Assembly: GCA_021738345.1 (NCBI GenBank)
Contig: JAIPCE010000018.1
Location: 1-33,961 of the forward strand
Source of the DNA: Rhodoferax sp.
GTDB taxonomy: Bacteria > Pseudomonadota > Gammaproteobacteria > Burkholderiales > Burkholderiaceae_C
Direction of reading: 5' to 3'
Length of the DNA: 33,961 nt
Shown here: positions 18,261 through 28,146 of the stretch, piece after piece
How the letters are laid out: every line of letters begins with the position of its first letter
Position numbering within the stretch: position 1 is the stretch's first letter
Made by a program: the position numbers and the translations under genes
Notes under the pieces: model-generated
The model's input: the letters and a program-made list of their open reading frames with translations, nothing else
Databases searched by the model: none
What the model was told of the DNA's origin: nothing

Positions 18261-19937
18261 ATGACTTTCACTCTCTGTGTTGCACAACTCAATTTTGTCG
18301 TCGGTGACCTCGACGGCAATGCCAAAAAAATCATCGCAGCAACCCAGCAAGCCTATGCGGCCGGGGCCAGGCTGTTGTTAACGCCCGAACTGTCGATTTG
18401 TGGGTACGCTGCCGAAGACCTTTTCTTACGCCCTGCTTTTGTTCGCGCCTGCGATGATGCCGTGAAAACAGTGGCACAGGCGGTGGCCGGGTTAAAGGAC
18501 ATGACGGTGGTGGTAGGCCATCCAACGGGCGGCGACAGTCGGACCCGGTCGGTCGCGGTTCAAAGTCGGTTCAATACCGCGAGCGTGTTGCGGGAGGGGC
18601 AACTGGTTGCCAGTTATGCCAAGCAGGAATTGCCAAACTACCAGGTGTTTGATGAGCGACGCTACTTCACGCCCGGCGATGCGGTGTGTGTGTTTGAGGC
18701 CGGTGAACCGGGACGGCGGGTACGGGTGGGTCTGCTGATTTGTGAAGACGCCTGGTTTGTGCAACCCGCCCGGCTTGCACGGGCAGCGGGGGCCGAGCTG
18801 TTGGCGGTAATCAATGCCTCGCCGTTTCATCTGGGAAAAGGGGATGAGCGGGAGATCGCAATGCAAACGCGTGTGCGCGACTCAGGACTCGCCTTGGTCT
18901 ACGCGCATTTGGTGGGTGGCCAGGATGAAGTGGTGTTTGAGGGGCACTCTTTTGCACTGAACGTAGATGCGACACTTGCAGGTCGCGCCCCGAGCTTTCG
19001 CGAGGATCTGTTTTTTGTAAGCACAGCGTGTCAAGGTTCGCCATGGAAATGGTCCGGGGCGATCGAGCCGCCACGCACTCCGGAGCAAGATCTGTGGGAC
19101 GCGCTGGTGCTGGGTGTGCGGGATTATGTGGGTAAAAATGGCTTTCCGGGAGCAATTTTGGGCCTATCCGGGGGGATTGACTCGGCCCTGGTTCTGGCGA
19201 TTGCCGTCGATGCATTGGGCGCAGAGAAGGTGCGCGCAGTCATGATGCCATCCCCTTACACTGCCGATATCAGTTGGCTCGATGCCCGGGATATGGCGCA
19301 ACGCATGGGTGTGCGTTACGACGAGATTTCCATTGTCCCCGAGTTTGATGCCTTCAAATCTTCTCTTGCCCGAGAATTCGCGGGGCGTGCCGAGGATGCC
19401 ACCGAAGAAAATATTCAGGCCCGCATCCGTGGAACCTTGTTAATGGCCTTGAGCAACAAGTTGGGCAGCATCGTCCTGACCACGGGAAACAAGTCAGAAA
19501 TGGCGACCGGCTACTGCACGCTATATGGTGACATGGCAGGCGGTTTCGCGGTCATCAAGGACCTTGCCAAAACGCTGGTGTTCAAGATGGCTGCCTGGCG
19601 CAATGCAAACGACCCGTATGGCACCGGGGCCAATCCGATTCCCGAGCGCATCATCACCCGTGCCCCTAGTGCCGAACTGCGAGCCAACCAGACCGACCAG
19701 GACAGCCTGCCGCCCTACGAGGTACTCGATGCCATTGTTGACAGGTACATGGAGAATGACCAAAGCTTGGAATCCATCGTTGAGGCGGGTTTTAGCCGCA
19801 CGGATGTCGAAAAAGTGACGCGGCTCATCAAAATCAATGAATACAAACGCCGCCAGGCACCGGTGGGTATCCGGGTAACCCACCGCAGCTTTGGTAAAGA
19901 TTGGCGGTACCCGATCACCAACCGTTTCCGCGCCTGA
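18261..19937 (+). CDS. nadE: Glutamine-dependent NAD+ synthetase
   Basis: The enzyme makes NAD+ from deamido-NAD+, ATP and glutamine. ATG 18261 gives 558 residues (MTFTLCVAQLNFVVGDLDGN). The N-terminal nitrilase-type glutaminase carries the Glu-Lys-Cys triad (E43 in TPELSICGY, K121 in YAKQELPNYQVF, C161 in LLICEDAWF). The C-terminal synthetase has the PP-loop SGGIDSALVLAI (about 303) and TGNKSEMATGYCTLYGDMAGG. The fused glutaminase means the enzyme can use glutamine directly instead of only ammonia. glnB follows after 92 bases, which may link it to nitrogen status. Confidence 0.96.
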   Translation: MTFTLCVAQLNFVVGDLDGNAKKIIAATQQAYAAGARLLLTPELSICGYAAEDLFLRPAFVRACDDAVKTVAQAVAGLKDMTVVVGHPTGGDSRTRSVAVQSRFNTASVLREGQLVASYAKQELPNYQVFDERRYFTPGDAVCVFEAGEPGRRVRVGLLICEDAWFVQPARLARAAGAELLAVINASPFHLGKGDEREIAMQTRVRDSGLALVYAHLVGGQDEVVFEGHSFALNVDATLAGRAPSFREDLFFVSTACQGSPWKWSGAIEPPRTPEQDLWDALVLGVRDYVGKNGFPGAILGLSGGIDSALVLAIAVDALGAEKVRAVMMPSPYTADISWLDARDMAQRMGVRYDEISIVPEFDAFKSSLAREFAGRAEDATEENIQARIRGTLLMALSNKLGSIVLTTGNKSEMATGYCTLYGDMAGGFAVIKDLAKTLVFKMAAWRNANDPYGTGANPIPERIITRAPSAELRANQTDQDSLPPYEVLDAIVDRYMENDQSLESIVEAGFSRTDVEKVTRLIKINEYKRRQAPVGIRVTHRSFGKDWRYPITNRFRA

Positions 19938-20020
19938 CCAGCCAGGGACAGATCCAATTGGCCGAGGCAAACCAGACTGCAGACGCCGGCCAGCAAGGTG
20001 CAACAGAGCGCAAAGATTAG

Positions 20021-20368
<348 letters not shown>

Positions 20369-20407
20369 GGCACATCGTCCGCTGGCGCCTATTTGCCCCA
20401 ACCTGAA

Positions 20408-20438
20408 ACATTAGCGTTTGCTGTGGCCGCTCTAATGT
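20408..20438. other. Small hairpin between convergent glnB and LOG genes
   Basis: ACATTAG and CTAATGT form a 7-base stem with a 17-base loop in the 75-base gap between the two convergent stop codons. No T-tract follows in the plus direction. On the minus strand the stem is preceded by, and not followed by, T residues. It may contribute to termination for glnB, but the evidence is weak. Confidence 0.3.
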
Positions 20439-20443
20439 AAAAA

Positions 20444-21031
20444 TCAGATGAGATTCAGGGGCGGCGCGATGTGTGATGGGACGGAGCGACACAGTATCGG
20501 CAAAAGGTCCAGAGCGGTCTCAGCCGATACCACCAGGTTCTGTTGCGCTTCGTTTAAAAAGCCGTGCTGTACCGACGCATTCAAAAAATCCAGTAGTCCC
20601 TGGTAATAGCCTCGGCAATTCAAAATCCCGATCGGCTTGTCATGGTATCCCAGTTGACGCCAGGTCCATACTTCAAATAGTTCTTCAAAGGTTCCTATGC
20701 CACCGGGAAGCGCCAGAAAAGCGTCTGCGCGTTCGGCCATCAAACGTTTACGTTCGTGCATCGTTTCGACAATATGCAGCTCGGTGCAACCGCGATGGGC
20801 GAGTTCACGCTCCACGAGCGAAGTGGGAATGACCCCCACGACCCGACCGCCGGCCCGCAAGGTCGCATCTGCTACCACGCCCATCAGTCCGCCCCGACCC
20901 CCACCATAGACCAATTGCCCGCCATTTTTGGCAATCCAATGGCCCACCTCGGCGGCGGCCTGGGCAAACGCTGGATCAGTTCCAGGGCGTGAGCCACAGT
21001 AAACACACAGTGAAAATTTGACTTGGGTCAT
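20444..21031 (-). CDS. LOG family (TIGR00730) nucleoside monophosphate phosphoribohydrolase
   Basis: This 195-residue Rossmann-fold protein belongs to the LOG/TIGR00730 family, whose members cleave ribose-5-phosphate from AMP or cytokinin nucleotides. The signature PGGxGTxxE is intact (LALPGGIGTFEELFEVWTW), as are LCVYCGSRPG at the N-terminus, GGQLVYGGGRGGLMG and the conserved R/K pair in MHERKRLMAERADAF. The start codon overlaps the dgkA stop (ATGA), so it is translationally coupled in an RDD-dgkA-LOG operon. The name lysine decarboxylase used in older annotation is wrong for this family. The physiological substrate here is unknown. Confidence 0.93.
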   Translation of the reverse strand: MTQVKFSLCVYCGSRPGTDPAFAQAAAEVGHWIAKNGGQLVYGGGRGGLMGVVADATLRAGGRVVGVIPTSLVERELAHRGCTELHIVETMHERKRLMAERADAFLALPGGIGTFEELFEVWTWRQLGYHDKPIGILNCRGYYQGLLDFLNASVQHGFLNEAQQNLVVSAETALDLLPILCRSVPSHIAPPLNLI

Positions 21032-21429
21032 AAGAAGCGCTGGTAAACGGCTGCGGTCCAGGTACCAATGCAGAGCAACAAACTCAGTAGTACGGCAGCG
21101 CTGCCCAGGTCCTTGGCACGTTTGGACAAGTCATGCCACTCTGGGCCAATGCGGTCGATGGTTGACTCTATTGCTGTGTTGAGCAGCTCGACCACCAACA
21201 CCAGCACCACGGTGGCGACCAGCATCGCGGCTTCCAGCCAATGGTTTGCCAGCAAAAGGGCCAGCGGTAGCATGAGCAGGGCGGCCAAAGCTTCTTGCCG
21301 GAATGCAGTCTCTGACCAGCCGAGACGCAAACCGCTAAAAGAATATCCGGTTGCGTGCCAGATTCGGTTCAAACCTCGGCGCTCCTTTTGCGGGTTTGCA
21401 GAGGGAGTTTCTGTGGCATCAGAATGCAT
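21028..21429 (-). CDS. dgkA: Diacylglycerol kinase DgkA
   Basis: This small inner-membrane kinase phosphorylates diacylglycerol back to phosphatidic acid, recycling the lipid released when membrane-derived glucans or LPS are modified. It has 133 residues with three hydrophobic helices. The family signature is clear (VELLNTAIESTIDRIG followed by LSKRAKDLGSAAV), and an N-terminal amphipathic segment carries GYSFSGLRLGWSETAFRQE. The N-terminal 15 or so residues are polar and variable. It overlaps the LOG gene by 4 bases and lies 21 bases after the RDD gene. Confidence 0.95.
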   Translation of the reverse strand: MHSDATETPSANPQKERRGLNRIWHATGYSFSGLRLGWSETAFRQEALAALLMLPLALLLANHWLEAAMLVATVVLVLVVELLNTAIESTIDRIGPEWHDLSKRAKDLGSAAVLLSLLLCIGTWTAAVYQRFL

Positions 21430-21450
21430 CGGTGGTGGCGGTCCAAAAAT

Positions 21451-21933
21451 TCAGCGAATTGCAGGGATAACGACCACCAGGCGCGTGCCGGCCATTGCGT
21501 CATGAAGAAACTGTTGATCCGGATGCAAGCGACTCAGTAAGGCCCATACCGCGATCCAGCCGATCACAATCACCATGACTTCGGCTGCGCTAAGCTGGAA
21601 CATAGAAAGTACAGCCAGTGGTGGCAGGAACCAGGTCCAGCTCAGGCAGTACCGTGCCAAAGCGCGCCATTGCGTGATAGGCATACCTTGCCGATCTACT
21701 ACCCGGATGTGCCATGTTTTCATGGCCAGAGTTTGACCCTTTGCCCAGAACCAGACAAAATAAATACCGAATACGACGAATAAAAATCCCTGAAGGGCAT
21801 GGCGGTTGTCCATTGCATTGCGGGTCTGACTTAGAGTACCAAACAGATAAGCGGCGATAAAAACCACACCAAACATCAGCATGCCCTCGTAGAGCCAACA
21901 CGCCATACGGCGCGACAAACCTGGAGTCAGCAT
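21451..21933 (-). CDS. RDD family membrane protein
   Basis: This 160-residue membrane protein of the RDD family has 3-4 hydrophobic segments, with SRRMACWLYEGMLMFGVVF at the N-terminus, a KGQTLAMKTWHIRVVD central motif and LHDAMAGTRLVVV at the C-terminus. The second residue of the eponymous R-D-D set is Glu here (LYE). Function is unsettled, although some members have been linked to ion exchange. The start codon directly abuts the left terminal repeat of a mobile-like element (21934-22165). A GAGGA sequence inside that repeat lies 7 bases before the ATG and is the best ribosome binding site. The gene heads the RDD-dgkA-LOG operon. Confidence 0.9.
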   Translation of the reverse strand: MLTPGLSRRMACWLYEGMLMFGVVFIAAYLFGTLSQTRNAMDNRHALQGFLFVVFGIYFVWFWAKGQTLAMKTWHIRVVDRQGMPITQWRALARYCLSWTWFLPPLAVLSMFQLSAAEVMVIVIGWIAVWALLSRLHPDQQFLHDAMAGTRLVVVIPAIR

Positions 21934-22165
21934 CCTAGATTCCTCAGTTGATTGCTCATCTTTGTCAGTAACTTTCTAAGAACACTTACTTTTTTGGCTT
22001 TGAATGGCATTACCCTTTGGGGGGATGGCGCGACGTACCCGATTGAGCCTATGACAACGCGCCTGGGGTCGTTACTCCTCCTTGCAGGCATTAGCCTGCG
22101 TCGTCGTCGCGCCTACCGAGACAGGTCGCCAGCAGCCCACTCGGGCACGTCCGACTGAATCTAGG
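21934..22165. repeat. Non-autonomous repeat element with terminal inverted repeats, copy 1
   Basis: A 232-base element begins CCTAGATTCCTCAGTTGA and ends TCCGACTGAATCTAGG, so the ends are imperfect inverted repeats. Its central and right parts closely match a second copy at 27888-28146 in the same orientation, including ACGTACCCGATTGA, ACGCGCCTGGGGTCGTT, CTCCTCCTTGCAGGC and CAGCCCACTCGGGCACGTCC. A short hairpin (GCAGGC-ATTA-GCCTGC, 22084-22099) is conserved in both. It encodes no transposase and looks like a miniature inverted-repeat element. No clear target-site duplication is visible. Confidence 0.8.
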
Positions 22166-22285
22166 ATCATTGCATCATGCATAGTCGGGGGTGGGACGCG
22201 GATGGCCTTGGGCCCGCATTGTAGATGCCAGGAGCTGACAGCCAGCGCTCCCCGAGGCAATGTTTTCACTTCCTCGCGCGCTGCC

Positions 22286-22996
22286 CTAACTTGGTGATTC
22301 GGGCGCGCGCTCAGGTTCCAAGGCGGGTTCTGGCTCAGGTGCAGCGGGTTGCGTCGTCGCTGGAGTCGTAGCGGCAGGCTGTGGCAACAGAGTGTTGGGG
22401 TTGACACCCTGTTTGCTGGTGGCTTCCAAGCGCACATTTTGCGGTGTATGGCGCGTTACGGGGACCGCAGCCAATTTGCTAGGTGGCGCTGGCTTGGTGG
22501 CAATGGCTGCACCCAAGGGAACCTTGGTTGCCTGTGCGGCGAGTTTTCGGCGCTCTTCGGGGCTCAACGCTTGGTACGCCTCCCACCCGGCCGCACGATC
22601 TGCTGGAGCCACTTTTTTTGTTTCAGCAAAATTCAGGCGCGCCAACTCACGGTCCCGCGGCGTCAGTGCCGCCCACTCTACCATGCGGGCCTGCAACTTC
22701 AACTGGCTGTCCGATGACAGTGTCGGGTAGGACTGCGCGATAGAAAGCCATTTGAGCTTGTGGGCTTCGCTCAAGCTGTTCCACGCCTTTGCCAGGGGCC
22801 CAAGGGCATCCCTTTGGGGTTTGGTAAGTTCTGTCCAGATCGGCCCGTTGGTGCGAACGACCGCAGTTACCGGGACCGGGGCGTGTACAACTGGCTTGGA
22901 GGGGGGATTTGCTTGTGCTGCGGCAGGTTCAATTCCGGAAAGTAAGCCGAGCGCCAGGGTGGCATACGAAAAAAACACGCTCACTTGCATGGCCAT
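22286..22996 (-). CDS. DUF3106 domain-containing exported protein
   Basis: This protein of unknown function carries a DUF3106-like domain. I chose ATG 22996 because it starts a signal peptide (MAMQVSVFFSYATLALGLL, cleavage probably near AAAQA), giving 236 residues. ATG 22990 is nearly as good. The domain (about 50-150) is helical and rich in W, L and R (WTELTKPQRDALGPLAKAW, HKLKWLSIAQSYPTLS, LTPRDRELARLNFAE, LSPEERRKLAAQA). The C-terminal third is disordered, rich in Pro, Ala and Glu (PAAPEPEPALEPE). The protein is probably periplasmic. It lies 94 bases downstream of the DUF3619 gene, and the sigma/DUF3619/DUF3106 order suggests a shared job. Confidence 0.85.
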   Translation of the reverse strand: MAMQVSVFFSYATLALGLLSGIEPAAAQANPPSKPVVHAPVPVTAVVRTNGPIWTELTKPQRDALGPLAKAWNSLSEAHKLKWLSIAQSYPTLSSDSQLKLQARMVEWAALTPRDRELARLNFAETKKVAPADRAAGWEAYQALSPEERRKLAAQATKVPLGAAIATKPAPPSKLAAVPVTRHTPQNVRLEATSKQGVNPNTLLPQPAATTPATTQPAAPEPEPALEPERAPESPS

Positions 22997-23090
22997 TGAT
23001 CTGTCAGGCGTTAAGACGGCAGGACCTATCGGCAGGATTGCGCACTGTAGCGTCAAGACGATAAGACAGGGCGTGGATGGTGGTCGGCAC

Positions 23091-23519
23091 TTAGTCTTGA
23101 CCCTGCACGTTCAAAAATCTCAAAAAACCAGGGTCGGTGTAGGCGGCGGGAGGCAAATCATCGGTGAGGAGCTCGGCATCGACTTCCGCGATCTCTTCGG
23201 TGCGATTTTGTTCCTGCAAGGAGCTGATCGCAAGCAAGCCGGCAATCAGTGCGACCAGGGGCAGCAGCGACGCAAATCGATTCCAGAGGTTTGGGTGGTA
23301 CCCACCAAGATGCATTACCGCAGCGTTCCCGCCCACGCTGATAACAGGCACCGTCTGTAGTTTGACCACTTTACGTTGAGCAATCGCCTGCATGCGTGCG
23401 GCCTTTAGCCGCTCCGAGATATCGTGGGGCAGGTGGTCGGTGCTGTCGTTCAATCGTGCAGCAATACGTGAGGCAAATTTGCTCTGGTACGACTCGCTTT
23501 TGTTTAGTGAAATGTTCAT
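23091..23519 (-). CDS. DUF3619 family single-pass membrane protein, possible anti-sigma-like partner
   Basis: This 142-residue protein has a basic cytoplasmic N-terminal half (MNISLNKSESYQSKFASRIAARLND, ISERLKAARMQAIAQRK), one membrane helix (about 82-100, FASLLPLVALIAGLLAISSL) and a short acidic C-terminal segment. The layout resembles small membrane-anchored anti-sigma factors, and its start codon overlaps the sigma-factor stop (ATGA), so the two are made together. The anti-sigma role is an inference from layout and context. I see no zinc-binding HxxxCxxC motif. Confidence 0.82.
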   Translation of the reverse strand: MNISLNKSESYQSKFASRIAARLNDSTDHLPHDISERLKAARMQAIAQRKVVKLQTVPVISVGGNAAVMHLGGYHPNLWNRFASLLPLVALIAGLLAISSLQEQNRTEEIAEVDAELLTDDLPPAAYTDPGFLRFLNVQGQD

Positions 23520-24082
23520 AGTGTGATTCCCTTTGCCTTCAAAGCGTGTGCAAGTGTGTGGACAGCCCTGGAACAGTGTGTTTTTACGCTTCCCTGGGAG
23601 CAGCCCATTGCAGCAGCGGTCTCTGCGACATCCATTTCTTCCCAGTAACGCATGAGAAAGGCTTCACGTTGACGCGCAGGTAGTTTTTCAATTTCGGTCT
23701 CAATTTGATGCAAGGTTTGTGCCCGCTGGGTCTGAGTCTCGGCGCTCTCGCTTAGTTCCGGTCCATTAGAGGACTGCAAAGTTTCGAGTAAGTCAAATGA
23801 CCCGTCACTATCCGCGGATTCAAATTCGCCGAGGTTGGTGAACAGCGCGTTGCGGGTTTTTTGCCGTCTAAACCAATCTAGTGTGCAATTGGAAAGGATG
23901 CGCTGAAACAACATGGGCAGCTCTTCGGCCGGCTTGTGTCCGTAGTGCTCGGCCAGCTTCATCATGCTGTCTTGCACAATATCGAGCGCTGCCTCTTCGT
24001 TGCGAACGTGGTAAACCGAGCGCTTGAAGGCCCGTTTTTCAACGTTCTTGAGAAAATCTGACAGTTCGGATTCGGAAGCCAA
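23516..24082 (-). CDS. ECF-like RNA polymerase sigma factor
   Basis: This is a sigma-70 family factor with only regions 2 and 4. Region 2 is seen as AFKRSVYHVRNEEAALDIVQ with LSNCTLDWFRRQKTRN. Region 4 is seen as LPARQREAFLMRYWEEMDVAE followed by MGCSQGSVKTHCSRAVHTL. There is no ATG near the expected start. I propose the TTG at 24082 (ASESELSDFLKNVEKRAFK follows), giving 188 residues. The longer track ORF, also from a TTG, adds 25 residues with a hydrophobic stretch that does not suit a sigma factor. It overlaps the DUF3619 gene by 4 bases. Target genes are unknown, and self-control of the cluster is likely but unproven. Confidence 0.88.
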   Translation of the reverse strand: MASESELSDFLKNVEKRAFKRSVYHVRNEEAALDIVQDSMMKLAEHYGHKPAEELPMLFQRILSNCTLDWFRRQKTRNALFTNLGEFESADSDGSFDLLETLQSSNGPELSESAETQTQRAQTLHQIETEIEKLPARQREAFLMRYWEEMDVAETAAAMGCSQGSVKTHCSRAVHTLAHALKAKGITL

Positions 24083-24383
24083 AAGTGCAAAGCCCACGGC
24101 TAAAAACAGTGTGCAGACCCAGGTTGAGACGCCATTCTTTGGCAAAACGTGCTGCAAACGCTGGGATTATGGCATTGTGAACGCATCATTTCATCGCACT
24201 TGCCCACAATAGCGACGCGACCAATGCGATAATCGCGCTTGCAAATCAAAAGGCAAACGGGTTCTGGTCCGGTGCAGCATTCAATGCACCTATGGCTTGA
24301 ACCTTAAGTTCGGCCGCAACACCACAAGTGTGTGCGAAAGAGCACCCAAGGTTTTTCGTCAGAGAAATTCACAAAGGTTCATC
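24083..24383. other. Divergent intergenic region between the sigma factor and ilvB
   Basis: About 300 bases without a supported gene. The region must hold promoters for both directions, but I find no hexamer pair convincing enough to name. A 20-base palindromic segment (GGTGCA...TGCACC, 24271-24290) lies about 95 bases before ilvB. I looked for a leader peptide rich in Ile, Val or Leu codons and found none. The open frame running into ilvB from TTG 24297 has no family support. Confidence 0.5.
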
Positions 24384-26174
24384 ATGGAAATTTCAAAAGC
24401 TGAAATCGCATCGGCATCGGCTGCGGCCAAGTCCCCCAAGGTAACGACTTCTGCGCACGAGCTGCGTGGTGCAGAGGTCTTGGTCAAAGCCTTGCAGGCT
24501 GAAGGTGTCAAATACGTGTGGGGGTATCCAGGTGGAGCCGTCTTGCACATCTATGACGCTTTTTACAAACAGGACACCATCCAGCATGTGCTGGTGCGCC
24601 ATGAGCAAGCGGCGGTCCATGCGGCAGACGGTTATGCGCGCGCAACCGGAGATGTCGGTGTGGCGCTGGTCACTTCGGGTCCGGGAGTCACCAATGCGGT
24701 CACGGGTATTGCGACGGCCTATATGGACAGTATTCCAATGGTCATTATTACGGGTCAGGTGCCCACACATGCGATAGGAATGGATGCCTTTCAGGAGTGT
24801 GACGCTGTCGGCATCACACGGCCGGTGGTCAAGCACAATTTTCTGGTCAAGGATGCGCGTGAGCTGGCAATGACTCTGAAAAAAGCGTTCCACATTGCGC
24901 GCAGTGGCAGGCCAGGCCCTGTCGTGGTAGACATCCCCAAAGATGTATCGTTCAAGAAAGTCCCCTATGCGGGCTATCCGTCTTCGGTCGAAATGCGTTC
25001 TTACAACCCGGTGCGCAAGGGCCACGGGGGGCAAATTCGCAAGGCTTTGCAGCTTTTGTTGGCTGCCAAGCGTCCTTATATCTATACGGGCGGCGGCGTG
25101 CTGCTCAGCAACGCGTCAGCCGAGTTGCGCACCTTGGTAGACATATTGGGCTACCCTTGCACCAACACCTTGATGGGTCTGGGTGCCTATCCCGCCAGCG
25201 ACCGCAAGTTTTTGGGTATGTTGGGCATGCACGGTACGGTCGAGGCCAACAACGCCATGCAGCATTGCGATGTGCTGCTCGCAGTGGGAGCGCGGTTTGA
25301 TGACCGCGTGATTGGCAATCCCAAGCATTTTGCGCAAAACGAACGAAAGATCATTCACATTGACATTGATCCGTCGAGCATTTCCAAACGGGTGAAGGTC
25401 GACGTTCCGATTGTGGGCGATGTGAAAGACGTGCTGTCTGAAATGATCGCCATGATCAAGGAGGGCACAGTCCGGCCCGATGCCAATGCGTTGGGCGCCT
25501 GGTGGGAGACCATCGACGGCTGGCGCCAGCGCAACTGCATGAAGTACAGCATGGGCAAGGGTGATGTCATCAAACCGCAGTACGTGGTCGAGACACTCTG
25601 GAATATGACCAAAGATGTCGATACCTACATTACCTCTGACGTGGGTCAGCACCAAATGTGGGCGGCGCAGTACTACAAATTCGAGCAGCCACGCCGCTGG
25701 ATCAACTCGGGCGGGCTGGGAACCATGGGTGTGGGCATTCCCTATGCCATGGGCATCAAGCTGGCCAAGCCGGAAAGCGAAGTGTTTTGCATCACGGGGG
25801 AGGGATCGGTGCAAATGTGTATTCAGGAACTGTCGACCTGTCTGCAATACAACACACCGATCAAGATTGTCTCGTTAAATAACCGCTACCTCGGAATGGT
25901 TCGGCAATGGCAAGAGGTGGAATACGAAGGCCGGTATAGCCACAGTTATATGGATGCCTTGCCAAATTTCGTCAAGCTTGCCGAGGCCTATGGGCATGTG
26001 GGGATGTTGATCGAAAAGCCACAGGACGTGGAGCCCGCGCTGCGTGAGGCGCGCAAGCTCAAGGACCGCACGGTTTTTATGGACTTCCGTACCGACCCCA
26101 CTGAAAACGTGTTCCCGATGGTGCAAGCCGGTAAAGGGATCACCGAGATGTTGCTCGGCTCTGAAGATCTATAA
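24384..26174 (+). CDS. ilvB: Acetolactate synthase large (catalytic) subunit, biosynthetic
   Basis: This ThDP- and FAD-dependent enzyme makes acetolactate or acetohydroxybutyrate from pyruvate, the first common step of valine, leucine and isoleucine synthesis. ATG 24384 gives 596 residues (MEISKAEIASASAAAKSPK). The catalytic Glu is in VRHEQAAVHAADGYARATG. The FAD/central domain (AVGARFDDRVIGNPKHF) and the ThDP motif (ITGEGSVQM followed by NNRYLGMVRQW) are intact. GEGS in place of the enterobacterial GDGS is, as I recall, usual in beta-proteobacteria. It heads the ilvB-ilvN-ilvC operon. Confidence 0.97.
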   Translation: MEISKAEIASASAAAKSPKVTTSAHELRGAEVLVKALQAEGVKYVWGYPGGAVLHIYDAFYKQDTIQHVLVRHEQAAVHAADGYARATGDVGVALVTSGPGVTNAVTGIATAYMDSIPMVIITGQVPTHAIGMDAFQECDAVGITRPVVKHNFLVKDARELAMTLKKAFHIARSGRPGPVVVDIPKDVSFKKVPYAGYPSSVEMRSYNPVRKGHGGQIRKALQLLLAAKRPYIYTGGGVLLSNASAELRTLVDILGYPCTNTLMGLGAYPASDRKFLGMLGMHGTVEANNAMQHCDVLLAVGARFDDRVIGNPKHFAQNERKIIHIDIDPSSISKRVKVDVPIVGDVKDVLSEMIAMIKEGTVRPDANALGAWWETIDGWRQRNCMKYSMGKGDVIKPQYVVETLWNMTKDVDTYITSDVGQHQMWAAQYYKFEQPRRWINSGGLGTMGVGIPYAMGIKLAKPESEVFCITGEGSVQMCIQELSTCLQYNTPIKIVSLNNRYLGMVRQWQEVEYEGRYSHSYMDALPNFVKLAEAYGHVGMLIEKPQDVEPALREARKLKDRTVFMDFRTDPTENVFPMVQAGKGITEMLLGSEDL

Positions 26175-26219
26175 GCCCCCTTTATTAATTTTTATTTGAC
26201 GAATCTATTGTCTGCCAAG

Positions 26220-26241
26220 CCCGCTTGTTACCGCAAGCGGG
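26220..26241 (+). other. Hairpin in the ilvB-ilvN intergenic spacer
   Basis: CCCGCTTG and CAAGCGGG form a perfect 8-base stem with a 6-base loop (TTACCG), ending 30 bases before the ilvN start codon. No T-tract follows, so it is not an intrinsic terminator. It may affect mRNA processing or stability and so the ratio of large to small subunit. That role is inferred. Confidence 0.5.
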
Positions 26242-26271
26242 GGAGGGCAACGAAAAGAGGAATCTATCTTT

Positions 26272-27827
<1,556 letters not shown>

Positions 27828-27848
27828 TTTTCTTCCTTTGGGCGATGG

Positions 27849-27871
27849 AAGGCCACTTCGGTGGCCTTTTT
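27849..27871 (+). terminator. Intrinsic terminator of the ilvBNC operon
   Basis: AAGGCCAC-TTCG-GTGGCCTT forms a perfect 8-base stem capped by a stable TTCG tetraloop and runs into TTTTT. It starts 21 bases after the ilvC stop codon. This is a textbook intrinsic terminator and separates ilvBNC from pssA and leuA. Confidence 0.93.
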
Positions 27872-27887
27872 CTATGAGAAGAGTTGC

Positions 27888-28146
27888 CCTAGATTCCTCA
27901 GTTGACCGCTTACTTTTAACGGTAAATCCTTATGGAGGCTCACTTTTCTGGCTTTGAACTGCATCACGTTTTGGATGACAGCGCAACGTACCCGATTGAA
28001 CCGCTGGCAACGCGCCTGGGGTCGTTGCTCCTCCTTGCAGGCAGTAGCCTGCAGCGTCGTCGAGCCTACCCAGACAATGGGCTTTTTGTTGGCTGCCCAC
28101 GGCCCGCTAGCAGCCCACTCGGGCACGTCCAACTAAGGAATCTAGG
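27888..28146. repeat. Non-autonomous repeat element with terminal inverted repeats, copy 2
   Basis: A 259-base element begins CCTAGATTCCTCAGTTGA and ends TCCAACTAAGGAATCTAGG, giving longer matching ends than copy 1. The core matches copy 1 (21934-22165), but an extra stretch of about 25 bases (around GGGCTTTTTGTTGGCTGCCC) lies near the right end and the left third has diverged. The hairpin GCAGGC-AGTA-GCCTGC (28037-28052) keeps its stem although the loop differs. It sits between the ilvC terminator and pssA and encodes no transposase. Confidence 0.82.

Noticed and set aside
21952-22158. ORF of 68 residues inside repeat copy 1, with a related ORF in copy 2
   Set aside because: The two peptides agree only where the DNA repeat itself is conserved, the frames have no good ribosome binding sites, and the element appears non-coding.
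24297-24383. Extension of ilvB to the upstream TTG at 24297
   Set aside because: The extra 29 residues have no similarity to family N-termini, and ATG 24384 gives the expected length and sequence.
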